A DNA stretch of 64,000 bases, taken from assembly GCF_030867145.1 (NCBI RefSeq), contig NC_134434.1:5766001-5830000 (forward strand). The letters are read 5' to 3'. The DNA comes from Opisthocomus hoazin (Eukaryota; Chordata; Aves; Opisthocomiformes; Opisthocomidae). A model generated the notes under the pieces. The model did no database searches. It was not told the origin of the DNA and saw only the letters and a list, made by a program, of their open reading frames with translations. Shown piece by piece: positions 23,476 to 33,838 of the stretch; within the stretch, counting starts at the first letter, position 1, and each line of letters begins with the position of its first letter. A program made the position numbers and the translations under genes.

Positions 23476-26400
23476 AAGCATAACGTGGGGAGATCCTCAA
23501 ACACGCCGCCTGGGCTGTTGCGGCTTGTAAGGCAGCATCCAGGCGGGATCTGCGGTTCGGCAGCTCCGGTGTCCGGTGGGATGAGGTCAGTGGGGCAGCC
23601 TCATGCACTCACCAGCACCGAGCGTCTCCCCTTCGCCCCTCAAGCCCCCCATCCCCCAGCCCTGCGTGCCCATTTGGCTGACCGGGGGCTGCCTGGGGAT
23701 GGATGGGGAGCAGAGCAGGGCACAGAACAGCCAGGCTGGAGTAAAACCCCCGGTGTTACGGGGGTACCCGGGGGGTGCGGCCGCCCCAGATTACCCTCCG
23801 GGCTCAGCTGCCCGCTGTTTGCAGAGCACGGGGAGGAGCGGGCACCAGGCAGAGGCAGCCGTGAGGCATCGCCGGGCTCGGGACCTGGACCAGAAGCCAT
23901 CGGTGCTGGAAACCGGTGTCCCCAGCCCTGACTGGAGCGTCAGCACTGTGAAAGCTGCTGCTCCTTTGGTTTTGTTCTCCCCCTCTGGGTCACCGTCCGC
24001 TCCTGGGGGACCACAGGCCAGGGGAGCATCACCTCCGCCGCTTGCTTGTCCAGACGCCATCCCCTTCTGCATCCCTTCACCTGGCTGCCCCGTAGACACT
24101 TCCAGGGATGTTTTTCTGGGGATGCAGGGACAGGGACAGTGCTGAGCGCGGCTCGGCCTCGGTACAGGGCTTCAGCGGGCTCCTCAGCAAAGTGTGAGCA
24201 ATTCACTGTGGCACAGGCAACGCCTTGGGAAACGGCAGGTGAAAGGCAGCACCAAGAACCAACGGCAGCTTTGGAGTGGTGGGACACATCTGAGCCCCCC
24301 TCCGTAAATCACGAAGGGACTGAAACCTCCCCTTTCACTAGAAACAAGGGCCTGATTCACCCAGGGCAGACAGCGTAGGTGCTTCCAAAAATTCCTCTTG
24401 GCACCTTGCTGCACCTCCACCCATCTCCTGTCCCCTGGGAGATGCCGGAGACCCCACCACAAAACACCCAGGCGAGTCACCGCTCAACTTGAGCTCCGAA
24501 ACCAGGCTCAGGGGAAACCGCGTGTCCGGGATGCGACGTTACGGGCAGAAAAACTCGCTGTCAGCGCAGGCAGCTGTGGCCGTGCCAGCCAAGCCTTCAC
24601 CAGAGCTTTCACTCCTTCCACTTCATTAATAAAAGGGGAAAAAAAATAAGAGACGGGGGCCTTGACACCAAAAAAATACAGACTGTGTATTTTAGAGCAG
24701 AGTTTCCTGTACCCACCTCTCTCCGGTTCCTTTTCATTCATTCTCTCCATTTTGTCAGTGTGGACCCAGGCAGGTCAAAGGTTTAAGCCTTTTTGGAAAG
24801 ATTTGTTTCCAAAAAAAAAAAAAAAAAATTGGCTAATCTTCACATTTTGTTACCTTCACACCAGACTGGGAAATACACGGTCAGAGCTTGGGGTTGTTGT
24901 TTTTCTTTTTTTTTTTTTTAATGAAAGCATCTGGTGTCCATGACATACTCTGAAAGTTAAAAAAAAAAAAGAAAAAACAAAAAAACCCAACATATAATTT
25001 GCAACGTGTTAAAAAGCCTCGCTGGGCTGCGGAGCTCCGCTTCCTTACAGAGCTTGACATCAGTTTGCACGTCGCGGTCTGCAGCGAGGGCGAAGCTCCC
25101 CCATCGCTGATCCGGGGGGGCAAAGCTGAGTTGTTACACGGCAAAAGGGAGAGTTCGGCCTGAGTTTTTTTGAGGTCTTTTTTTTTCTCTCTGCTAATTT
25201 ATGCAACCGAGATTGGACCCGCTGGGGCCTGGCCAGATGGCTGCGACCGGCAGGTGGACGGGCAGGAGGTTGTAGCTCACCGGGCATGGAGGGGAAGGGG
25301 GGAGGAAAAGGGAAAAGCCCAAAGATTTGGTCAAAAAGCACTTTGTGGTCGGACTGCGCCAGCCTGCACGGAGCCGCAGGCTCTCGCCCACTCGCCCGGC
25401 CGGCGCTGCCGTCACCACCCAGTTTTTCCCTCGGTCTCTGCTGGTGGGGACTCCTCATCCCGCACTCAGCCATCAAACCCAGGAGGGCTGCGTAGTCACC
25501 TCCCGCTGAAGATGTTTTCCTGGGAGATGGCTTTTAGTAAGGAGGAACAGGTTCATCCTCACTGGAGGATGAGATCTCGGCCAACTGCTGCTCTTGTCCT
25601 CCTCTGCTGTCTTTGCCATGGTGGACCACTGTTGGAAGAAGCCCACCAGTGCGGCAGGAGCTGCCTCCAGGCTCGTGTCTCCTCTTCCTCGCTGTGCTGT
25701 GGGGCCAAACTCTCCCCTTCCCACGTGGGTCTCCATCCTTCCCCACGGTTTGAACCCAAGGCCACGGATGTCACCCGGAAAGGCACAACAGCACCTGCTG
25801 TAGAGACTGAGGAAGAGGAGGAGGAGGGCTGGCAGAGGTCACCGCAGCCTGCTCAGGGCCACCTGGGCTGCAGCCTGGAGCTGTTCCATGGCACAAAACC
25901 CCAGGGGCTCCAGGGGCTTCTGAAATCAGCCATGAGCAGACACCCTTGAGCAGATGGGAAGCAAACCAGTGTCCATCACCATCCTCAGACCTGTGTGGGC
26001 AACCCCGCTGAGAGTCCTCTCCTGCCCAGATCGTGATGCCAAGTCGCCCTCGCACCGTCTCTGCAGGACCATGGGCCACCACTCCCGCACAGATGCTGGT
26101 GGGTGCAGGGATAACGGAACATGTGAACCCCACTTCAGGAAGGAGCATGGGGTGGAGCGGTGGAGGGCTGAGTCCTCACCAGGTTTTCTCAGGAGCTTTT
26201 CTCAGTCCATATGGCTAGAGATGAGCTACACAACATCAGCCACAGGCTTGGAAAACACCATCCTCTTGCTATTCGTGTGCTTACGGATCACAGTTGTCCT
26301 CCCATCTCAGTCTGGCTTTGGGAGCTTGTGACCTCCCAGTTATCTGCCAGGACTCCCCGCTTGCCAGGCTGCTGGACGCTGAGATATTCCCTTCAAGCTC

Positions 26401-27618
26401 GATGTTGCTGTTCCATATTTACAGAGCTGCTCAAGCGAGTCCGCCAGAACCAGAAGCCAGGTTGGACGCTGCCACTGACATGTCCTTATGATCACTGAGC
26501 CCTCCCCTCAGTCCTTCACCCATGCCTTTTACCAGCAATGTCGTCTTCCACAGCAAGCACTGAACAGCATTGACTCAGGAACATCTCTTAGAAACACACA
26601 ACAGTGAAACTCCCCATTTCCAAATCCTTTCATGGGTAGGAACCCATTCAGCGTCCTGCTCCGAGGTGGGGGGCTCATGGAGACCTGTCTCCTTCTGCTG
26701 GCCCGAAGCAGACATGCTGCAGGCCCTGATGGGTCTTTCCTACATCCAGATGCCAAATGCTTGGAGATATGGACCAGTCCCAGCGGTTTGCTCCAGATTT
26801 TGGTTCATCTTCTCTTGAAACCTGGGGCTGCTTTGAGTTCTGGTGCAGATGTGCTGAGCGGCCCATCCGGTGAGGAAGGGAGGGCAGCGGGGCTGGAGAA
26901 ACAGCCTGTGCAGAAACCCACCCTCTGGGCTGGGAGAAGGGAGAAGGTAGGGTCCAGTGTACATGAATCCACTTGATTTTTAAAGATTTTTTAAATCCAT
27001 TTAAGAGTTGACAGCTGCTGGGGCAGATGTTGCTGTACCAACAGCCCTGGGGAATGGCTCCTTCTGTGCTGGCTTCACACCCACGTCCTGGGAGACGATG
27101 GTCCTCCCTAGGACACAGATAGGAGAACAAAGCCACCCACTCCCCACCAGTTCTCCAGGTCACCCTGTGTCATTCCCAGGGCTCCCAGTGCAAGGAGTGC
27201 TATGGTTCCTGCAGTACAGCTGCTCCCAACCCCTGCTCCCCTCCTGGGGGTCCTGCAGCCCCCATGGGCCTGGGGTAACCATGCCAATGCTCACTGAGGA
27301 CCCAGAGGGCCACCTTTGTGGCAGTAGAGCTGGAGAGCATCTTCCAAGCTTATGGTGGTCTTAAGACCTTTGCTGAGACCCTCTGCCACCAGCACTGGCT
27401 ACTCGTGCTCATGGCAGACGGCCTGGGGACAGAGGTAATTCTTGTGTGACCACTGCCCTTGGTCACTCTCCCCCAGCCTGGGCTCAGGAGCCAAGATCCC
27501 TTTTCCTCACACAGCCTGTTAGGTAAGACCTAAAAGTCATTTTCTTCTTGCCAGCTCAAAATGTAACATCTTTTCCTCTCTTGCCTCGTTTGTTTTTTTG
27601 TTTTTTTTTTTTTTCCAG

Positions 27619-27947
27619 CTGTCCAGATCCACATCCTGAAAGCGGAAAAAAATGCCGACTGGTGGAAGTTCACGGTCAACATCATCTCCGTCTACAAACA
27701 AGGCAGCAGCCGGATACGGCGCGGAGACCAGACCCTGTGGATCCACTCCAAGGACGTAGCGTGCAAGTGCCCCAAAATCAAGCCCATGAAGAAATATTTG
27801 CTCCTGGGCAACAACGAGGACTCTCCCGACCAGAGCGGCATCATTGCGGACAAAACCAGCCTGGTGATACAGTGGCGGGATACGTGGGCTCGGCGGCTGC
27901 GGAAGTTCCAGCAGCGGGAGAAGAAGGGGAAGTGTAAGAAAGCCTAA
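27619..27947 (+). CDS. NTN1: Netrin-1, last coding exon (NTR domain)
   Basis: The exon starts after a long T-rich tract ending in CCAG and completes the split Ala codon left by the 75-base exon. It encodes 108 further residues and ends with TAA at 27945-27947. The protein opens [20 protein letters not shown] and includes [17 protein letters not shown], the [10 protein letters not shown] cysteine motif and [17 protein letters not shown]. It ends with a basic tail, [20 protein letters not shown] followed by KGKCKKA. This is the netrin NTR (C345C) module, which binds heparin and matrix and helps hold the secreted ligand near its source. Length, cysteines and tail are those of a normal netrin-1, with no frameshift. 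A netrin-3-type paralogue is the main alternative, and the residues and the STX8 neighbour argue against it. Confidence 0.97.
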
Positions 27948-28295
27948 AGGAGGAGAAGGCAACGGAGCACGAGAGAGGGGGAGACTGACTGTGCATGCTG
28001 CTTTGTGTAGAGCTGGGGCGGGCAGGGGCCGGCGACGGGGACGGCGGGAGGACGGTCGTGCTGCCGGGGCGGGCTGGGGGGGACGGGGCGAGATGGCAGG
28101 CACGGCTGTGGGGCTGTCAGGTTTGCACCTCGTATTCCGGGAGAAAACAAAACAAAACAAAAAAAACACAACGAAAAAAAATCACAGACGTGGATGTAAA
28201 ACAAGAGGAGGGTGGGTGAGGGCGGGCGGCACCCGGTGCTCCCCAGCTTCTTTCTGCCTCGTCGGCTGAAGAAATCAGAGACATCAAACTGCCTT

Positions 28296-28530
28296 CACAG
28301 AATCACAGAATCACAGAATCACAGAATCACAGAATGGTCAGGGTTGGATGGGACCTCTGTGGGTCACCCAGCCCAAACCCCTGCCCAAGCAGGGTCACCC
28401 AGAGCAGGCTGCACAGCACCGCGTCCAGGCGGGGCTGGAATATCTCCAGAGAAGGAGACTCCACAGCCTCCCTGGGCAGCCTGGGCCAGGGCTCCGTCAC
28501 CCTCAGAGGGAAGATCTTCCTCATGTTCTT
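28296..28530 (-). mobile_element. CR1 LINE 3' end in NTN1 3' UTR, antisense
   Basis: About 235 bases of CR1 in minus orientation. The 3' terminus at the left has five CACAGAAT units, the longest terminal array in the window. The body covers the [20 protein letters not shown] block. It stops where other copies continue into the KPRKFQL region, and the sequence then switches to 'GCTAACATCTGTTGC', which is not CR1. Confidence 0.94.
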
Positions 28531-29894
28531 CCAGCTGCTAACATCTGTTGCTTCCAAAGCAGAGCATGGGAACATCAAACCTGTAAGGAACTCATCAACG
28601 TCAACGCTGGACATTAAACCCCCATCTCCAAAACTACGTATTCTCCAATTAGGTCGAACAAGACAGTGATCGTAGAGGAAACTAGAGACTTCTCGCTGAG
28701 GACGGATCCGAGGATTGACTAATATGGGTTGTTTGAAGACTCTTTGGTCTCTGATAGCTGTAACCATCACCCGGGAGTGGCCAAGGTCTCCAGCGTGGCG
28801 ATGTGCTGACCCCAGGTTAGGCACAGCAGACAGGAGACCATGTTCGTGGGCAGCTTCCATGCGGGCACAACTCGGGGAGCTACTCCTTGCCCCAGCCCCC
28901 ACGCCCCGAGGAGCGCTGCCCCCTCCCACTCCGAGCCCACGGGACGCCCTGGCCCCCTCCCAGCCCCCGATTCACAGTCGAGGAGTTCACAACCAGGATC
29001 CCCAAGGAAACACCCAGACTTTGCAAAGATATAAACTGGCGTCCAGTCCCTGTGGGTGGCCTGGAAGATGTCACCCCTCATGGTCCCTGAGCCTCCACGG
29101 CGGCCACCCCAAGTCCTCCATCATGGGTTTGGGCCTCCCTGCTGCCATCAGTAGACTGATCAACCCTCAGATGGCAGAAAAACCTTGCAGAGGACACCGA
29201 GGTCCCCGCTGGCAGCGGTCTCACTCCCAAACTCCACCAGCTCTCCCAGTGCCACACCAGCTCTGCCCTCGCTCCCTCTGGCACTGTAGCTCCCCGGCAT
29301 CCCTGCATGGGGTGGCCAGCCCCCTTGGGAGACACAGGAGATGGGACAGCGGGTGCCGAGGGACTGTCCCCATGGGCAGCGGAGCCAGCGCCGAGGTCTA
29401 AGGCTTGGCCAAGTGGCAGCAGGAGACCTGCCCCAAGGGAAGGGGTCTCGGCTGGGGCTGGCTGGAGCTCCCCAGATTGCTCTCCTCCTGCTGTGGGTGA
29501 AAACCAGCAAATCTAAAATTCCCAATCTCTAATTGCTAATGAGCTAAGCAGGGCAGCAGCTGCCTCTCCTCCACCTCGCACCCTGTGCCCCAGCCCAAGG
29601 GCTGGAGCATCTTTCCCCGGGGCACCGTACGGGCAGGACTGGCTGCTGAGTTGTTTGTCACCCAGACCCTGCGTCCCCATGCCCGGCTGCTCCCCTGCCA
29701 CACCGGCCCGCGAGGAACCGGGGTCTCTGGGCTCACCTAACTGATGGAGACAGGCGATAGCCGGGGCGGAAAGGCAGGGAGGGCAGGACGGGTACCTGGT
29801 AGAGAAGCAAACACTAGTCACTACGAAAAGCAAAACCTCCCTGATATTTTTCCTTTTAGGAAACTTGGAAACATCTATTTTATGACATTTTCCA

Positions 29895-29976
29895 GTGGTT
29901 TTGCCTTGTTTTATAGCAATTGACAATATTTATATAATGACATAAACCACCATAAAGCAAGGCAGCCATGTAAATA
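29895..29976 (+). promoter_or_regulatory. 3' UTR hairpin plus Pumilio-type site
   Basis: GCCTTGTTTTAT (29903-29914) can pair with ATAAAGCAAGGC (29952-29963) over 12 base pairs with a single U-G wobble, around an AU-rich 37-base loop. An alternative, mutually exclusive stem joins GTGGTTT (29895-29901) to AAACCAC (29944-29950). Five bases 3' of the stem, TGTAAATA (29969-29976) matches the Pumilio consensus UGUANAUA. The pairing and the match are visible in the sequence. A role in NTN1 mRNA control is inference. Confidence 0.45.
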
Positions 29977-30846
29977 GGTGTAAAGCGGAGGGCTCCCAGT
30001 GAAGCACCCGGGCTGCTGGAGACATCACCGGGGGGAGCGAGCCCTGCTGAGCCTCCCCCTGCAGCCACAAGGCCCCTCCGAAATTAATCTGGGTATTAGC
30101 AGAGAAATCCTGCCCTGGACATCAAGCAAGCCCCCCCCCAGATCCATGTTTTTTCTCCCCTTACCCGGAGCAGATCTAGTTTTCCTTATTTCAGAGCTCA
30201 AGGAGAGCCAACAGTTTTGTAGTCAAGGGAACCCAAGCTACCAAGTTTCGAAAGATAAAATCTGATCTCAAGTGTCTAAACAGGGGCTTAGAGCCCCAAA
30301 GCTGGGCTTGGGATGCTCTCCTGCAGCTCTCATCAGCTGGTGGCAGGGACACCCCGCACCGGCTGGGGACGGCTCATCCTTGGTTAGCTGGGATGCCCTT
30401 GAACCGTGGGAGACCTTCGAATGGCCTAAAAGCCACCGGATCCAACCCAAACCCAGAGCACGAAGGCAAGGCCAGGGGATGTGGGGCCTTGGGAACTGCC
30501 CCCGAGCACTCCTGGACCCCCACCACTCACTCCCGATTTCCCAAGCTTGGCAAGTGCACCCGTCCTCCCTCACACAGCCTTGACACCCCCCAAACCTCCC
30601 CTGGGACAAGCCTCGTCCCCTTCCCCAACCCCACCAGGTCGGGAGGCTGCAGAAGAAACGCCACCCACCGCGTCCCACGGCCGGACCCCTCCAGGCCCCA
30701 ACACAACCTGGGAAATCAGAAAGAAACGGGAGTTTGCACAAGACATGAAACAACTCGGAGCCCACCACAGCCAGAGCAACCCACAGAAGCAAAGTCCCCA
30801 TTCCCGTCCCACCAGGACCCCATCCTGTGATCCCTGTTGGAGTTTT

Positions 30847-31363
30847 CACAGAATCACAGAATGGTAGGGGTTGGAAGGAACCTCTGTGGGTCTCCAGTCC
30901 AACCCCCTGCCCAAGCAGGGTCACCCACAGCAGGCTGCACAGCACCGCGTCCAGGCGGGGCTGGAATATCTCCAGAGAAGGAGACTCCACAGCCTCCCTG
31001 GGCAGCCTGGGCCAGGGCTCCGTCACCCTCAGAGGGAAGAAGTTCTTCCTCGGGTTCAGATGGAACTTCCTCGGCTTCAGTTTGTGCCCGTTGCCCCTTG
31101 TCCTGTCGCTGGGCACCACTGGAAAGAGTCTGGCCCCGTCCTCCTGACCCCCACCCTGCAGATATTTAGAGGCATTTCTAAGGTCCCCTCTCAGCCTTCT
31201 CTTCTCCAGGCTGAACAAGCCCAGCTCCCTCAGCCTCTCCTCGTAGGAGAGATGCTCCAGTCCCCTCATCATACTCGTAGCCCTCCACTGGACTGTCTCC
31301 AGTAGCTCCTCATCTTTCTTGAACTGGGGAGCCCAGAACTGGACACAGTACTCCAGATGGGGC
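30847..31363 (-). mobile_element. CR1 LINE in NTN1 3' UTR, antisense
   Basis: About 517 bases of CR1 in minus orientation. It begins at the left with CACAGAATCACAGAATGG and reaches the region encoding '[18 protein letters not shown]' at the right. The minus-strand frame is open from 31272, through [20 protein letters not shown] and [20 protein letters not shown], to the [20 protein letters not shown] block. The frame then runs on into unrelated UTR sequence because of a one-base shift near 30890. The element is 5'-truncated and inactive. Confidence 0.95.
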
Positions 31364-32254
31364 TTTCCAACCAGACTGGAGAAGCCCCTTCACTCCGTCC
31401 ATGGTCTCCCAGGGCCCCTCGCACGCTCCCAGTACCCTCGACCTGCAGGAGCGGCTGGTGTAACTGGTACACAGCTCTCCTCCTCTGCAGCCCCGTTTTT
31501 GGGGTGTCGGGGGATGCAACTCATCCCTGCAGCCCCCCCTGCTCTGGGACATCTCCTGGGGGAAGACCTCTGGCTCGTCACACAGCGAAGGACAAGATGT
31601 CACCCCCAAACATCCACCTCCGGGGTGGGGGGGGCAGCTCTGTTTGGGTACCAACCATCGAGGAACCCGAGCGCCCACCCATCGCCCCGGGGACAGGACC
31701 GAGGTCCTGGGGGGGTTTGGGGGGGGTTGGGGAAGGGGCTGTGGTGCCTTCAGCACGGAGGGCAGCCGAAACGCCGAAACAATCACCCCTCGACGGCAGC
31801 ACCCCACAAAAGTCGTTTCGTCTCGTTTCTGTTCGTGTCGCCGTCTCCGTGCCCTCTCCCCGCACCCCGTCTCCTCTCCCCTCACCAAACCTCTGTTCGT
31901 TCGGGGCTTGGTTTTGTTTTTTGTTTTGTTTTTTTTTATTATTATTTCTGTTAATATCTTGAACTGTAAATGTTGTTTAGTTCTGACCATTGCGTACTGC
32001 TTTGGGCGATGTTTCTTTACAATGCATACTAATATATTATGGTTATTATATATGAATATATTTAATGACACGTGAAAAAGTTGTGGATTTTCTTCTTGTT
32101 TTTCCAAGTTGTTTCTTTGTTTTTTTCTTTTTTTTTTTTGTTTTTCCTCTTCGTCTGTTTGTTTCGTTAGATTGGTTGTAATTGAACCCAAAACCCGAAG
32201 GAGCTTGTAACTGTTCAGCACCCACTCAGTAGAACTAAAGTCAGAAACCAGTTG

Positions 32255-32260
32255 AATAAA
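32255..32260 (+). terminator. NTN1: NTN1 poly(A) signal
   Basis: A canonical AATAAA follows an AT-rich, T-tract-containing block and is followed about 15-20 bases later by a likely cleavage zone (TGTAAAAACC) and a T/C-rich stretch. It is the best plus-strand poly(A) signal between the NTN1 stop codon and the GC-rich DNA beyond 32300. Confidence 0.75.
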
Positions 32261-32890
32261 CTCTTGTAAACTGTAAAAACCTCCACGGATCTCTGCTTCC
32301 TCCCAGCAAGCCCAAGGGACCGGGACTGGGCAGGGATGGGACAGTGTCCCCTCCGCCTCCCCCGGTCTCTGCCCGAGGTGGGCACAGCTCCTTCGGACCC
32401 TCAGCCCCAGCCACGTGTCCCACCAGCACCCTCCTGGCACCCCGTGGGGACCAGTGGGTGGGATGGGGGGTCCCCGGGGCACGTCCAGGCTCTCTGGGAC
32501 CACTGCAGGGACCGGGGTACTTCCCGCCAGGCTCCCCGTCCTTCCTCCGCTGCCGGAGGAGACCGTGCCCCGTCATGGGACAGAGCTGGGGCTCACCACA
32601 ACTGGGGACCCCGCACCGAGGGGGTGGGCACCGCCATCCCTTCCTGCGCACCCATTGTGGGGTGCCGGGCTCCGTCACCCACCTCCCACGGGGACCGGTG
32701 GCGATGACCAGGCGAGGGCTGGGGGCACAGACAAGCTACAGAGCCGGAGGCGAGGGGGAACTGAGGCACCAAAACACTTCCAGAGAGGAAAAACCCGGCA
32801 AAAGGCCCTGCAAACCGCCTGACCCCTGCCCTTAGTGTCGTCGGTAATTTATGAATTTGCAGACATCTCAGGGGTCCAAAATCTCAGATC

Positions 32891-32896
32891 TTTATT
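32891..32896 (-). terminator. Orphan minus-strand AATAAA
   Basis: Read on the minus strand this is GCAATAAAGATC, preceded by about 280 bases of CpG-rich sequence. It could end a long STX8 read-through form or an unknown minus-strand transcript, or it could be chance. No coding evidence supports a gene. Confidence 0.3.
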
Positions 32897-33196
32897 GCGG
32901 GGACAAATGGGTCGGGAGTGCCACCACCTCCGCTCCGGGGCCGCTGCCTGTGGCTCCACGGGGAAGCAAATGGGTTTCCCAGCTCGCCCGGGCTCCGCGT
33001 CCTCCTGGCAGGCAGCCGGCTGTCGGAAGGAGACATGGCGGCTCGGAAGAGGGGGGAAAGGGTCTGTTCCCACCGAGGGCCGGGCCCGGGGCGTGTGCTC
33101 TGAGCCTGGTCCCAGCGGGCAGCGCGGGAGGGCAGCCCTCCACTGCGCCCGGCTCAGCACCCAGCTCGCACCCCGCTGCAGGAAGGAGAGTGTGTG

Positions 33197-33365
33197 AAAA
33201 TCACCGAATCATTAAGGTTGGAAAAGACCTCGAAGACCATCAAGTCCAACCATCAACCCATCACCCCCACGCCTGCTAAGCCATGTCCCCAAGTGCCACA
33301 TCTACATGGTTTTTGAACCCCTCCAGCGACGGGGACTCCCCCACTGCCCTGGGCAGCCTTTCAAG
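33197..33365 (-). mobile_element. CR1 LINE 3' end, different subfamily
   Basis: Minus-strand CR1 3' terminus with the 'AATCATTAAGGTTGGAAAAGA' start, followed by 'GTCCAACCATCAACCCATCA', 'GCCATGTCCCCAAGTGCCAC' and 'CTACATGGTTTTTGAACCCC'. This is a distinct avian CR1 subfamily, shared with the copy at 63873-64000. It is truncated after the 'GCCCTGGGCAGCC' block. Confidence 0.9.
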
Positions 33366-33657
33366 ATCATCTTTATCCTCACGTAGGAGCTGGGGACTTC
33401 TCACCCAGGGCTTCTGGACACGTAAGCGCCTCTACCACGTCCCAGATCTTCCCCCGGCACTTGTACTTTTGACGAAACAACAGCTGGAAGCAGCTAAACT
33501 CCCGAGCACGTCGTCATTTGAGGATGCAAGGGACGGCAAAGTCTGGGATGCTTCTCTGTGTGGGTACCAGGGAAAGAAACAGGGAAGGCTCCACTGGGAG
33601 CAGCCACCGCGGGTGCGTGACTCCAGCAGCCCTGCACTGCGGGTTCAACGGGCAGTG

Positions 33658-33838
33658 TCACAGAATCACAGAGCTGTAGGGGTTGGCAGGGACCTCTGTG
33701 GGTCACCCAGCCCAACCCCCTGCCCAAGCAGGGTCACCCAGAGCAGGCTGCACAGCACCGCGTCCAGGCGGGGCTGGAATATCTCCAGAGAAGGAGACTC
33801 CACAGCCTCCCTGGGCAGCCTGGGCCAGGGCTCCGTCC
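33658..33838 (-). mobile_element. CR1 LINE, very short 3' end
   Basis: About 180 bases of minus-strand CR1, from CACAGAATCACAGAGCTG to GGGCTCCGTC, after which the sequence leaves the element. It contains the [20 protein letters not shown] block only. Confidence 0.93.

Larger units (their letters stand above)
16810..27618 (+). other. NTN1: NTN1 last intron
   Basis: This intron runs from the GTGAGT donor at 16810 to the acceptor ending at 27618, which has an unusually long T tract (27594-27614). It carries an 88-base tandem duplication beside the donor, a TG/TA microsatellite at 18403-18472, two sense CR1 copies and one antisense CR1 copy. Several long A or T runs lie at 24640-25190. I recognise no exon in it. 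Open frames around 23362-24145 and 25170-25949 sit in GC-rich unique DNA without known domains. Confidence 0.9.
27948..32280 (+). other. NTN1: NTN1 3' UTR (probable extent)
   Basis: About 4.3 kb follows the stop codon. It begins GC-rich and ends in an AT-rich block (31910-32260) with the only well-placed AATAAA. Vertebrate NTN1 transcripts are known for long 3' UTRs, so the extent is plausible but not proven. A weak ATTAAA at 28613 could serve a shorter form. Two antisense CR1 copies (28296-28530, 30847-31363) and an AT-rich hairpin at 29895-29963 lie inside. The unique part at 28531-28877 carries an unexplained antisense open frame. Confidence 0.65.

Noticed and set aside
30268..31272. 334-codon minus-strand frame
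   Set aside because: The first 130 or so codons are the CR1 ORF2 remnant. The rest runs by chance through UTR sequence.
31310..32503. 397-codon minus-strand open frame, the longest in the window
   Set aside because: It crosses the NTN1 3' UTR, poly-T tracts (giving runs of Lys and Asn) and the poly(A) signal. There are no domains, and the composition is patchy in step with the DNA.
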